A stretch of 64,000 nt of DNA from Pokkaliibacter sp046614695 (lineage in GTDB: Bacteria; Pseudomonadota; Gammaproteobacteria; Pseudomonadales; Balneatricaceae), in contig NZ_JBKKHQ010000019.1 of NCBI RefSeq assembly GCF_046614695.1, forward strand, positions 102,553-166,552. Direction: 5' to 3'. Below, one piece after another: positions 45,162-53,685 of this stretch. The stretch's first letter is position 1. Each line of letters begins with the position of its first letter. A program made the translations under genes and the position numbers. The notes under the pieces are model-generated. The model made no database searches. It was not told the DNA's origin and was given only the letters and a program-made list of their open reading frames with translations.

Positions 45162-45569
45162 CTACACGCTAATCAGGTGGCGAGCTTGTTTAAGCAACGC
45201 CGCTAAATGGCAGCGACTAACTCGGGTCACTTCGATGGCGAGTGAGTGACTCTCAAGACCTCGTTCGGCGAGGCTTTCTGTTTCCACAAATACATGCTCG
45301 ATATCGTAGAGCTCCAGTGCATTCAGCATGGACGAAATCTGTTTGCCTGCGATTGCACCGGCATTCTGATCTGGCAGTAGCTGAAATACGCCATCGTCCA
45401 GAAATATCAGAATGACATCCTGTCCAAAGGCGGCCAGCGCTAATGCCGCTTCGATACTTTCCCGTGCGTGTTGTGATGCCAGAGGCCCATGGCGTAAGAC
45501 CAGTGCGAAGGCGTTCCCGGGGAGCGTGGGCGCTGCTGTCCCGGGATGGGTCATGATTGCTTCAGCCAT
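45162..45569 (-). CDS. tusC: TusC/DsrF sulfur-relay subunit
   Basis: A 135-residue DsrE/F-fold protein (LVLRHGPLASQHARESIEAALALAAFGQDVILIFLDDGVFQLL). It overlaps tusD by 8 bp, giving coupled translation. It is a subunit of TusBCD. Confidence 0.9.
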   Translation of the reverse strand: MAEAIMTHPGTAAPTLPGNAFALVLRHGPLASQHARESIEAALALAAFGQDVILIFLDDGVFQLLPDQNAGAIAGKQISSMLNALELYDIEHVFVETESLAERGLESHSLAIEVTRVSRCHLAALLKQARHLISV

Positions 45570-45954
45570 TAAATGTCACCACGCGATCGGCGAGGATGGA
45601 TGCCTCGGCCAGTAAGCCCAGCCCGCCCAGCACGAAGCCCTCCGCCATGGAGTCGCCTTCAAGGCCGTGGCGGGCGGCTTCGCTGTCTGAGATCACTCCG
45701 CGGCGCTGTGCAGCGGCAATGCAGAGTACCAGTTCGGTATGGGTGTCTTTGGCAAATTGCTGCCAGTCATGGGTCAGATTGCTTTCATCCTGAGCTGAGA
45801 CGCGAAAGCGATTGCCTGTGTGAATTGCTGGCCCGTAAAAGAACACACGAGAAAGCTCATGGCCCTGAGCCAAAAGTGACTGGCAGAAATAGAAAGCAGA
45901 GCGCGCCGCCTGGGAGTCCAGGGGCGCGCCATTGATCAGTACTGCGTACTTCAA
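45562..45954 (-). CDS. tusD: TusD/DsrE sulfurtransferase subunit
   Basis: A 130-residue DsrE-fold subunit with the active Cys at C78 in ELVLCIAAAQRRGV, at the same position as in E. coli TusD. It accepts persulfide sulfur via TusA. It is 24 bp after the yccA-type gene stop, consistent with a yccA-tusDCB-tusE transcript. Confidence 0.93.
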   Translation of the reverse strand: MKYAVLINGAPLDSQAARSAFYFCQSLLAQGHELSRVFFYGPAIHTGNRFRVSAQDESNLTHDWQQFAKDTHTELVLCIAAAQRRGVISDSEAARHGLEGDSMAEGFVLGGLGLLAEASILADRVVTFNG

Positions 45955-45978
45955 AGGTTTATCCTGTCGGGCTAGCCG

Positions 45979-46647
45979 TCAGTCGTCGTTGCTGAAAGCG
46001 CCAACCAGCTGCAGAAGTGCAGTGAAGAGGTTGAGGATGTTCAGGTACAGGCTAACGGTCATCAGCACATAGTTGGTTTCGCCACCGTGAACCATGTTGC
46101 TGGTGTCATAAAGAATGAATCCGGAGAACAGGATAACGGCTGCAGCGGCCATCGCCAACTGAATACCGGACAGATCCACAAACAGGCCGATCAGGCTTAC
46201 GCCTACCAATGCCAGAATACCGACAAACAGGAAGCCGCGCAGGAAGCTGAAGTCCTTGCGGGTGGTGATGGCATAGAAAGACAGTCCCGCGAAAATGATA
46301 CCGGTCAGGCCTAATGCGGTCATGATGATCTCGCCGCCATTAGCCATCGCCAGATACATGTTCAGAATCGGGCCGAGGGTAAAGCCTGCGAAGCCGGTGA
46401 AGGCGAAGGTCAATGGTAGCGCCATGACGGAGTTACGCTGCCACTGGATCGCAAACAGCAGGCCAATCATCACTACCAGATTGAGCAGTGGGTGCAGGCC
46501 GAAATTCAGGGTGGTAGAAACTGCCGCACAGATGGCACTGAACACCAGTGTCATGGACAGCAGGCTGTACGTATTCCGGATCACCTTATTAGCGACGCTT
46601 GTCGATAACTCGTGTGAGCCTGTATTGGATACAGAGCGAATAGGCAT
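45979..46647 (-). CDS. yccA: BAX inhibitor-1 family membrane protein YccA
   Basis: A 222-residue inner-membrane protein with seven hydrophobic helices. BI-1 family features are KVIRNTYSLLSMTLVFSAICAA, GFTLGPILNMYLAM and the C-terminal YLNILNLFTALLQLVG followed by an acidic NDD. E. coli YccA modulates FtsH. The neighbourhood with tusE is the same in E. coli. It is the first gene of the unit. Confidence 0.93.
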   Translation of the reverse strand: MPIRSVSNTGSHELSTSVANKVIRNTYSLLSMTLVFSAICAAVSTTLNFGLHPLLNLVVMIGLLFAIQWQRNSVMALPLTFAFTGFAGFTLGPILNMYLAMANGGEIIMTALGLTGIIFAGLSFYAITTRKDFSFLRGFLFVGILALVGVSLIGLFVDLSGIQLAMAAAAVILFSGFILYDTSNMVHGGETNYVLMTVSLYLNILNLFTALLQLVGAFSNDD

Positions 46648-46921
46648 ACACTTTCCTCGTGGTCAGTATCTGGTAAGTCGTTTATTAGAAAAAGCTTTTA
46701 CAGTTCTTCCTGAAATTATGCAAGAAATAAGGCGAAAAGTCCGTAACGTTTCTTTGCAAAAAACATCTGGCTTCCTACGGGCGGTTATCCCTGATACGTC
46801 TAACAATCAGACAGTCTTCAAAGGCTGATGTTCCCCTGTTGGTCATTTCACTTACTCTGCCATGCTAAATTGTGGCGTTGACTGCTAATTTCAATTCCCT
46901 AGACTGCCAGCGTTTTCCAGC

Positions 46922-47704
46922 ATGAGTGTTGCCATGTCCACGCCATTACCCATTCTCTACCAGGATAACGATCTCGTTGTTATCTATAAGCCTGCAAACA
47001 TGCTGGTACACCGCTCGTTTCGTTCTCCCGGGGAGACGGTCTTTGTGCTGCAGAAGCTGCGTGATCAGCTGGGGCAGCATGTCTTTCCTGTGCATCGCTT
47101 GGATCGGCCCACGGCGGGGGTGATGGTGTTTGCGCTTTCTTCCGAGATTGCACGTGCGCTGGGCGAGCAGTTTACTACCCATAGAGTGCAGAAAACCTAT
47201 CTGGCGATCGTTCGTGGGCATGTGCATGAGGCCGGTGTGATTGATCATCCACTGGATGTTCAGGTGGATGACTATGACGATCCTCGCGCGGCGCAAGACA
47301 AAGAAGCTCAGGAGGCGGTTTCTCATTACTGGCCTGTTGCCCAGGTCACTTTGCCTATTGCTATAGGTCGCTATCCTGAGGCGCGCTATACCTTGGTTGA
47401 GCTTGAACCTAAGACAGGCCGTACCCATCAGTTACGCAGGCATATGAAGCATTTCTTCCATCCGATGGCGGGTGACACCAGTTATGGTGAAGGTCGGCAT
47501 AACCGTTTATTCAGGGAGCATTTTAACTGGCATCGTCTGGCGCTCTTTGCCGTGGGGCTTGAGTTGATTCACCCTCGAACCGGCGAAAAGCTAAGTATAA
47601 AAACTCCGCCAGATCAGGAAGCTATGACGCTTTTTGAACAACTGGGGTGGAAATTTGCTGATGAAATGCCAATTAATAGAAGTGTGAAGGTGATAACGGC
47701 CTAA
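46922..47704 (+). CDS. truC: tRNA pseudouridine(65) synthase TruC
   Basis: A 260-residue RluA-type pseudouridine synthase. The catalytic Asp is D61 in HRLDRPTAGVMVFA, and other motifs are VIYKPANMLVHRS and RYTLVELEPKTGRTHQLRRHMKHFFHPMAGDTSYGEGRHNR. It modifies U65 of tRNA. The start at 46922 is the first ATG; ATG 46934 is possible. It is divergent from yccA. Confidence 0.92.
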   Translation: MSVAMSTPLPILYQDNDLVVIYKPANMLVHRSFRSPGETVFVLQKLRDQLGQHVFPVHRLDRPTAGVMVFALSSEIARALGEQFTTHRVQKTYLAIVRGHVHEAGVIDHPLDVQVDDYDDPRAAQDKEAQEAVSHYWPVAQVTLPIAIGRYPEARYTLVELEPKTGRTHQLRRHMKHFFHPMAGDTSYGEGRHNRLFREHFNWHRLALFAVGLELIHPRTGEKLSIKTPPDQEAMTLFEQLGWKFADEMPINRSVKVITA

Positions 47705-47907
47705 CCGCAGTCGGGTCAGGTGTTATTGAAGTGAGTTCACTCTTAAGTCGTAGTTCGCGTTGTGAAAGCGGACGGTAAGAATGCTTCTCATAGAGGAGCT
47801 GCATCCTGAAGGATCAAGGAGACAATAAAACCAAGACATTCAGGTCTGTCACTCTGCATTCCCATCGGGGGAAGATGTTGCACCAGACCTCCACAGGAGG
47901 AATTGAT

Positions 47908-48243
47908 ATGCAATACCGTGAAGCCAAGTATGCAATCGGACAGATAGTAGAACACCGGTACCTGGGATATCGTGGGGTCATCGTGGATGTAGACTACGCC
48001 TACGCTATGGACAGTTCGGTACTTGAGCAGGTGAACTCTGCTCTCAACAATGAAGGACGCCCGGCGCTGGACTCGGATCAGCCTTTTTACCTGATCCTTT
48101 CAGACGACACCTCAGACCATCTGTATATCTCTGAAGTGAATCTGAAAGATCATGATGACTTTATCGATGTCGATCATGACGAGATTCCACACTATCTGGA
48201 TAAAACCAAAGGGTTGTATAAACCGCGTTTCTTCCTGCATTGA
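47908..48243 (+). CDS. hspQ: Heat-shock protein HspQ (hemimethylated-DNA-binding-like)
   Basis: A 111-residue HspQ/YccV protein. The start at 47908 follows CAGGAGGAATTGAT. Family motifs are KYAIGQIVEHRYLGYRGVIVDVDY, QPFYLILSDD and YISEVNL. In enterobacteria it acts as a Lon specificity factor. The C-terminal ~15 residues (LDKTKGLYKPRFFLH) are conserved. Confidence 0.93.
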   Translation: MQYREAKYAIGQIVEHRYLGYRGVIVDVDYAYAMDSSVLEQVNSALNNEGRPALDSDQPFYLILSDDTSDHLYISEVNLKDHDDFIDVDHDEIPHYLDKTKGLYKPRFFLH

Positions 48244-48317
48244 TGTTGGCCGTACGATGAAGCGCAGTTTCTGAAGAATCATTACCAATCAATGTATTAG
48301 TCAACCATCGTAAAATG

Positions 48318-48347
48318 ACAAAGGCCCGATTAGTTTCGGGCCTTTGT
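48318..48347. terminator. Hairpin between hspQ and luxS
   Basis: Perfect 12-bp stem ACAAAGGCCCGA / TCGGGCCTTTGT with a six-base loop. It lacks a long T tract, but its position between convergent genes fits a terminator. Confidence 0.7.
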
Positions 48348-48403
48348 GTATCTGCAGCATTTAACGCGTTAACTCTGCATCAAACCGGGAAGATTCTTGC
48401 TGA

Positions 48404-48916
48404 TTAACTGTGCAGCTTGAGGAAATCTTCGCTCAGGTACAGTTCATCATTCGAGTTCACCAGAATGCCGCGCTCGATAACGTTGCGGGCAATTTCCTGC
48501 GCTTCGATCAGAGAATGCATTTCGTAAGTGCCGCACTGGTATTCATTCAGTTCAGGAATGTCGTTCATTGCCTGTACTTCGGTGACATCTTTCATCGCCG
48601 CTTTCCAGGCATCCGCGACGCGCTGTTCTGCAGGAGTACCGATCAGGCTCATATAAAAGCCGGTGCGGCAGCCCATCGGAGAGATGTCGATGATTTCAAC
48701 GCCATTGCCGTTGAGGTGGTCGCGCATAAAGCCCGCGAACAGATGTTCCAGCGTATGGATGCCTTTTTCGGAAAGAATTTCCTTGTTGGGCAGGCAGAAG
48801 CGCAGGTCAAATACCGTGATGGTGTCGCCTTTTGGGGTCGCCATGGATTTCGCAACGCGAACTGCAGGGGCGTGCATACGGGTATGGTCGACTCGGAAAC
48901 TGTCTAGCAGAGGCAT
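48404..48916 (-). CDS. luxS: S-ribosylhomocysteine lyase LuxS
   Basis: A 170-residue metalloenzyme that splits S-ribosylhomocysteine into homocysteine and the AI-2 precursor DPD. The start at 48916 is set by AAGGAAG upstream. Zn ligands H54 and H58 lie in [15 protein letters not shown], and the third, a Cys, is in [11 protein letters not shown]. Residues for catalysis are C in [11 protein letters not shown]. It is divergent from mtnN, whose product supplies the substrate. Confidence 0.96.
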   Translation of the reverse strand: MPLLDSFRVDHTRMHAPAVRVAKSMATPKGDTITVFDLRFCLPNKEILSEKGIHTLEHLFAGFMRDHLNGNGVEIIDISPMGCRTGFYMSLIGTPAEQRVADAWKAAMKDVTEVQAMNDIPELNEYQCGTYEMHSLIEAQEIARNVIERGILVNSNDELYLSEDFLKLHS

Positions 48917-49136
48917 ATCTCTTCCTTCCTGACAAGCATTCAAACGGTTCAGGCGCCAGTATAACAGGTCGCCACGGCACTGCATTGGGGAATGCTGCAG
49001 CCTTTTGATACCATGCTGCAATCCACAGGGTATGTCGCTGCGTCTTCAGTTGGAATAGATACCTGCAACTGACTGCTGCGCCCAACCAGCGATATTTAAT
49101 TAATGTCATTACTCAAAGTAACTTCAGGACAATCAT

Positions 49137-49889
49137 ATGACAGCCAGCCTGCGTGAATTCAAGCGAGGAACTCCTCTGAAAGTCGCCATTATCGGCGCCA
49201 TGGAAGAAGAGGTTGAACTGCTGCGAAGTCAGCTCGAAGATCGCCAGACCGAGACCCACGTGGGTTATGAGTTCTCAAGCGGCAAGCTGAACGGTGTGGA
49301 AGTGGTCTTGCTCAAATCTGGGATTGGAAAGGTAAATGCGGCGCTTTCAACCACTTTGCTGCTGGAGCGTTACCAGCCGGATTGTGTGATTAATACTGGC
49401 TCTGCCGGTGGTTTTGATGCGGCGCTGAATGTAGGTGACGTGGTGATTTCTACTGCGGTTTATCACCACGATGTGGACGTGACCGTCTTTGGTTACGCTC
49501 CCGGTCAGGTGCCAGGCCTGCCTGCGCAGTTCCTGCCTGATGAGCTGCTGAGCGAAGTGGCTCAGTCCGCGATCCCGCATGTGAGCGCACAAGAGCAACA
49601 GATTGTTCAGGGCGAAATCGCCACCGGAGATGCCTTTATGAATGACCCGGTGCGCGTTGAAGCAGTGCGCAGTATTTTCCCAACGATGAAAGCGGTAGAA
49701 ATGGAAGCTGCGGCGATTGCACAGGTGTGCCATCAGTTTGCCAAGCCATTTTTGATCATACGTTCGCTGTCGGATATTGCCGGTAAAGAATCGAATGTCA
49801 GCTTTGATCAGTACCTGCCAAAAGCTGCCAAGCACTCCGCAGCGATGGTGACAGCAGTCACCGCGGCTTTGGGTAAAACACTGGGTTGA
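49137..49889 (+). CDS. mtnN: MTA/SAH nucleosidase
   Basis: A 250-residue nucleosidase hydrolysing S-adenosylhomocysteine and methylthioadenosine. Motifs are [14 protein letters not shown] (catalytic Glu), [20 protein letters not shown] and RSLSDIAG (catalytic Asp). About 14 extra residues precede the usual start at KVAIIGAM, but AGGA sits before ATG 49137. It feeds LuxS, encoded divergently. It ends at a bidirectional terminator. Confidence 0.95.
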   Translation: MTASLREFKRGTPLKVAIIGAMEEEVELLRSQLEDRQTETHVGYEFSSGKLNGVEVVLLKSGIGKVNAALSTTLLLERYQPDCVINTGSAGGFDAALNVGDVVISTAVYHHDVDVTVFGYAPGQVPGLPAQFLPDELLSEVAQSAIPHVSAQEQQIVQGEIATGDAFMNDPVRVEAVRSIFPTMKAVEMEAAAIAQVCHQFAKPFLIIRSLSDIAGKESNVSFDQYLPKAAKHSAAMVTAVTAALGKTLG

Positions 49890-49915
49890 TCTGAGACGCT
49901 CAAGCAGAACCATTG

Positions 49916-49942
49916 AAAAAGGCGCCTTGTAGCGCCTTTTTT
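49916..49942. terminator. Bidirectional terminator
   Basis: AAAAAGGCGC / GCGCCTTTTT stem with loop CTTGTA, between convergent mtnN and the TlpA-like gene. Confidence 0.93.
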
Positions 49943-49964
49943 ATTTTCGCACAGCAGGAAAGCC

Positions 49965-50471
49965 TTAGTGTTGGTCCATTCTTGCTTTTAATGAGTCCAT
50001 CGTTTCCTGACTGTCCCATTCCTTCATGCCGGAAATCGTCTCAACCACCTGGCCATCAGGGCTGATCAGCCATGAGCTGGGTAAGCCTTTAAGGCGGAGC
50101 GAAGTCAGTAGCTGGTTTTCCTCATCACTGATAATGGGCATGCTGGGCGTCCATTTCATTTTTTCCCAGAAAGCATCAAGTTGCTGACGGGAGTCACCCA
50201 GATTAATGGCCAGTACACGGAAAGGGCGCTCCTTACCCAATGACTGATCCAGCTTATCCAGCGCTGGCAGCTCATGGACGCAAGGCGGACACCAGGTGGC
50301 CCAAAAATTCACTAGCAGCCATTTACCCTGATACTCCGTCCAGTCGACAGGCTGCGACTGTTCATCCAGCAGTAGCTGCTGTTTTATTTCGTCCAGATCC
50401 TGTGCCCATACCACCAGAGGCGAGAGCAGTGACAGGAGCAGCAGGGGAAGGGCGATCAAGAGTTTTTTCAT
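49965..50471 (-). CDS. TlpA/ResA-like periplasmic thioredoxin
   Basis: A 168-residue exported disulfide oxidoreductase. The signal peptide spans residues ~1-23 (MKKLLIALPLLLLSLLSPLVVWA). The thioredoxin fold has active site WCPPC (C61, C64) in VNFWATWCPPCVHELPAL and cis-Pro region LKGLPSSWLI. It probably reduces periplasmic cysteines, for example in cytochrome c maturation; the partner is unknown. A single gene. Confidence 0.92.
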   Translation of the reverse strand: MKKLLIALPLLLLSLLSPLVVWAQDLDEIKQQLLLDEQSQPVDWTEYQGKWLLVNFWATWCPPCVHELPALDKLDQSLGKERPFRVLAINLGDSRQQLDAFWEKMKWTPSMPIISDEENQLLTSLRLKGLPSSWLISPDGQVVETISGMKEWDSQETMDSLKARMDQH

Positions 50472-50618
50472 TCTGGCGTACCTTCTGTCCGGGTCGCGCT
50501 TTGGAAGGAGTTTGTTTAGTATCCGCAGAGGTTTGTCCTCAGGCTTCCCTGAATATGTTCAGTAACGCGATGGCGGCAAATTCTACCGTCGCTGGCCGCG
50601 TTACTCCAAGGAGGAAAG

Positions 50619-51494
50619 ATGAAAGTCGCATTTGTTGGGTTAGGTGTCATGGGCTATCCCATGGCGGGTCATCTGCTGAAAGCAGGTCACGATGTCACCG
50701 TTTACAACCGCACTACCAGCAAGGCGGAAGCCTGGGTCGCTGAGTATGGTGGCCAGCATGCCCTGACCCCGATGGAAGCAGCTCAGGGCGCTGAGATGGT
50801 ATTTTGCTGCGTTGGCAATGATAACGACCTGCGCGAAGTGACTCTGGGTGAGCAAGGTATTTATAAAGGGTTAGGCGAGGGTTGCTATCTGGTTGATCAC
50901 ACTACTGCTTCTGCCGAAGTGGCGCGCGAGCTCGATGCACAAGCTAAAGCTCAGGGAGCCTACTTCCTCGATGCGCCTGTCTCTGGTGGTCAGGCTGGCG
51001 CGGAGAATGGTGTGCTAACCGTAATGATGGGTGGTGATCAGGCTGACTTTGACACAGTGCTGCCTGTGATTCAGTGCTATTCACGTCAGGCGCGTTTACT
51101 TGGGCCTGCAGGCTCCGGTCAGTTGGCGAAGATGGTCAATCAGATCTGTATCGCCGGTATTGTTCAGGGGCTGTCAGAAGGCCTTCATTTTGCTGAAGCG
51201 GTTGGTCTGGATGGCAAGGCGGTCGTGGATGTCATCAGCAAGGGTGCTGCTCAGTCCTGGCAGATGGAAAACCGTTCAGCGACCATGCTGGATGGCAAGT
51301 TTGATTACGGCTTTGCGGTAGACTGGATGCGCAAGGACCTCTTTATTGCTCTGACGGAAGCCCGTAACCACGATATTCACCTGCCGCTAACCGCGCTGGT
51401 TGACCAGTTCTACTCAGATGTACAAAGCATGGGCGGTGGCCGCTGGGATACCTCAAGCCTGATTACGCGTCTTAATCGCAATAAAGCCAAGTAA
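50619..51494 (+). CDS. Beta-hydroxyacid dehydrogenase (3-hydroxyisobutyrate dehydrogenase family)
   Basis: A 291-residue NAD(P)-dependent enzyme. The Rossmann motif is VGLGVMGYPMAGHLL at residues 5-19, the substrate loop is DAPVSGGQAGAENGVLTVMMGG and the catalytic Lys is in GSGQLAKMVNQI. It could be 3-hydroxyisobutyrate dehydrogenase, tartronate semialdehyde reductase or a glyoxylate/succinic semialdehyde reductase; context does not decide. GGAGGAAAG lies before the ATG. Confidence 0.92.
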   Translation: MKVAFVGLGVMGYPMAGHLLKAGHDVTVYNRTTSKAEAWVAEYGGQHALTPMEAAQGAEMVFCCVGNDNDLREVTLGEQGIYKGLGEGCYLVDHTTASAEVARELDAQAKAQGAYFLDAPVSGGQAGAENGVLTVMMGGDQADFDTVLPVIQCYSRQARLLGPAGSGQLAKMVNQICIAGIVQGLSEGLHFAEAVGLDGKAVVDVISKGAAQSWQMENRSATMLDGKFDYGFAVDWMRKDLFIALTEARNHDIHLPLTALVDQFYSDVQSMGGGRWDTSSLITRLNRNKAK

Positions 51495-51523
51495 GACCCG
51501 CTAAGACGTGGTGTCTGAAAATG

Positions 51524-51551
51524 AATAAAGGCGGGATATCCCGCCTTTATT
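51524..51551. terminator. Terminator, perfect palindrome
   Basis: AATAAAGGCGGGAT followed by its exact reverse complement; it forms a long hairpin between the convergent dehydrogenase and DUF1853 genes. Confidence 0.85.
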
Positions 51552-51571
51552 GTTTTATACCTTGCTGCTTT

Positions 51572-52435
51572 TTAAGCGGGTAAATGAATCTCCAGAGCGC
51601 GCTGGTGCCACGTATCAGGTACTACCATCAAATGGTGTTCCTGATCCGTCTTCAGCATCAGGCGGACTGGTCGTTGCCACGTCTGTGACTGCTTGAGCAG
51701 CTCTTCACTGTGATCACTTAACCTGCCGATAAGGCCTGTCTCATCGGGACCGCCCAACCAATGCCGGTAGACAAGTTGATAGAGTTCGGCCTCTGGATAG
51801 TGAGTGTGCAGTAGTGGCAGTTGCGATTGCTTTAGCCAGCGGCCTTGGTGATGCTCCGGGTTGAGCTCGGGCAATGTGGGCAAAGACGAACCCAGCGGGT
51901 AGAAAAGTCGTCCTGGCATATGAATCAGCTGGCGCATGGTTTGCGTTGCCTCCGGCCACTCATGTTCGTGAAGCCAGCGAGTGATCTCAGGATGCTTGCT
52001 GATTGGCAACTGGTGCTCGATGAGCCGCTGATATTTCACGGCCAGCGTATCTTTGATATCCGGTCCGACAAAGGCGTTAAGCCCCTGCGCCGCCAGCTCC
52101 GGCACAAAGAGATACCACTTCACCGCCAGTTCAAGGTGCCAGAGTTCGCTGTTTTTCCAGCGCAGCAAGAAATCAAGCTCGCCCAATGTGCGCTGGTTTT
52201 CCTGAATCTGCAGATGATCGGCAATCGCTTCCAGCTCAGGATGCTGCTGTAACAACCATAGCATCAGCACCTCAGCATAAATGCCTAAGCGGCCGGGTAC
52301 GCAAGCTGCCGGTAAGATGTCAGGTAGCGCATAAGAGAAAAATCCTGCGCTATCCAGGCAATGGTGATCATGGAGCAGTGCCGGCGCCGAGCAAAGCCAG
52401 TCAATATCCTTGCGGCGCCATGAGAAGTCAGTCAT
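51572..52435 (-). CDS. DUF1853 family protein
   Basis: A 287-residue protein of the DUF1853 family. GELDFLLRW and WHLELAVKWYLF form a D...E-x-K-like arrangement reminiscent of PD-(D/E)XK nuclease folds. Activity is not established. It follows the tandem-receiver gene by 18 bp on the same strand, so they are probably co-transcribed. Confidence 0.85.
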   Translation of the reverse strand: MTDFSWRRKDIDWLCSAPALLHDHHCLDSAGFFSYALPDILPAACVPGRLGIYAEVLMLWLLQQHPELEAIADHLQIQENQRTLGELDFLLRWKNSELWHLELAVKWYLFVPELAAQGLNAFVGPDIKDTLAVKYQRLIEHQLPISKHPEITRWLHEHEWPEATQTMRQLIHMPGRLFYPLGSSLPTLPELNPEHHQGRWLKQSQLPLLHTHYPEAELYQLVYRHWLGGPDETGLIGRLSDHSEELLKQSQTWQRPVRLMLKTDQEHHLMVVPDTWHQRALEIHLPA

Positions 52436-52453
52436 TGCGGAGGAAAAATGATG

Positions 52454-53257
52454 TTACTGGTCAAGCATGAGATGCATCATTCGGCGCAGCTCATTCAGAT
52501 CAAAAGGCTTGTCACAAATGGCATCGACTCCCGCCTGACGAACCGCACTCAGGCGTGACTCATCCTGCTCGGAGGTGATCATCATAATGGGGATGTGGCT
52601 GAGTTCAGCATTGTCACGAATACCGCTGACGAGGGCCGCGCCATCCATCTCCGGCATGTTGTAGTCGGTGACGACAAGGTTGAAGGTATCTTCCTGCAGA
52701 AGGTTAAGTGCCTCCATGCCATTCTCGGCCATGGTGATCTCATGGATTCCCATGTTGGTCAGTACCCGAGCGATATGCTTTCTCGACATCGAGCTATCGT
52801 CAACCACCAGCACTTTTAGCTCGGCGATGTCGTAATTCTCAAGATGCACTTCTTCTTCGGTGAAGTAGTCCAGAGTGGCTTCCAGTGCCCGGTTCAGTGC
52901 TTTCACTGAGAAGGGCTTGGGCAGAATAGCGATGGCTCCTGCCTGACGGATAGGTTCAAGATGCTCCAGTTTGCTCTCACTGGATATCAGAATAAAGGCA
53001 ACATCATCTGTGCCGGAACGGCGGCGCAGGTCGGTAATCAGGTCCGTACCGGTGCCGCTGGGTAAATACAGGGCGCTGATAACGACATCGGGTGGGTAGC
53101 GCTCGATAATTTCGATCGCCTGAGGAAGGTCTTCAACCGCCTCTACCTGAGTACATCCGGCATCTTGCAGCGCTTCCTTGATCAGCTTTCGCTGGAGTGA
53201 GGAAGGCTCAATCAGAAGAATGGCCAGCTGGGTCAAATCAAGTCGCGCTTGCGCCAT
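52454..53257 (-). CDS. Tandem receiver-domain protein, first receiver degenerate
   Basis: A 267-residue protein made of two CheY-like receivers and no output domain. The second (about 146-265) is complete: VVDDSS, phospho-Asp in LVVTDYNMPEMDG, T in MITSEQ, K in CDKPF. The first (about 10-125) has IEPSS in place of the acidic pair and VVISALYLPSGTG in place of the phospho-Asp motif, so it probably cannot be phosphorylated, though its Lys (LPKPFS) remains. It is likely a signalling adaptor. Divergent from a small gene at 53363. Confidence 0.88.
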   Translation of the reverse strand: MAQARLDLTQLAILLIEPSSLQRKLIKEALQDAGCTQVEAVEDLPQAIEIIERYPPDVVISALYLPSGTGTDLITDLRRRSGTDDVAFILISSESKLEHLEPIRQAGAIAILPKPFSVKALNRALEATLDYFTEEEVHLENYDIAELKVLVVDDSSMSRKHIARVLTNMGIHEITMAENGMEALNLLQEDTFNLVVTDYNMPEMDGAALVSGIRDNAELSHIPIMMITSEQDESRLSAVRQAGVDAICDKPFDLNELRRMMHLMLDQ

Positions 53258-53362
53258 AACTGCGTGGAATCCTTCTAGGTTAGGTGAGTGTCGGACCTCG
53301 AAATCTGTTAAAGTCCCACCTCATGACATCTTAGACTCAGGCAAACGGGTTTTTCCAGCATC

Positions 53363-53626
53363 ATGTCCGAAACCGATATCAACAAGATTCTTGTCAATGG
53401 CGCGACTATTTCGCTCGAAAAACTTCGCCGCGCCAGTAATTTCGAAAGCCTGCTTTTCCACTATGCCGAAATCAGCGTCTACCTTGAAGTGTCTTTATCA
53501 GAAGGTGCAGGTATTTCTGACTGGTCGCGTCAGGCGCTGGCGAAACTCTTTGCCGATGCCGCCTCCGTATTTATGGACCGAAAACGTCACTGGCATCGTG
53601 ATGAGCCTGATGGAACTGACATCTAG
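53363..53626 (+). CDS. Small hypothetical protein, 87 residues
   Basis: A soluble 87-residue helical protein (MSETDINKILVNG ... RKRHWHRDEPDGTDI) with no recognised family, signal or membrane segment. No clear ribosome site is seen before the ATG. It lies just upstream of uvrC, where many gammaproteobacteria carry a gacA/uvrY regulator. Possibly real given the tight fit between divergent and downstream genes. Confidence 0.5.
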   Translation: MSETDINKILVNGATISLEKLRRASNFESLLFHYAEISVYLEVSLSEGAGISDWSRQALAKLFADAASVFMDRKRHWHRDEPDGTDI

Positions 53627-53685
53627 CGCTTTTTTCTTTTCCGAAACGCTTGAAACCCGACACTTCACGACACTATGTAAGGCTT

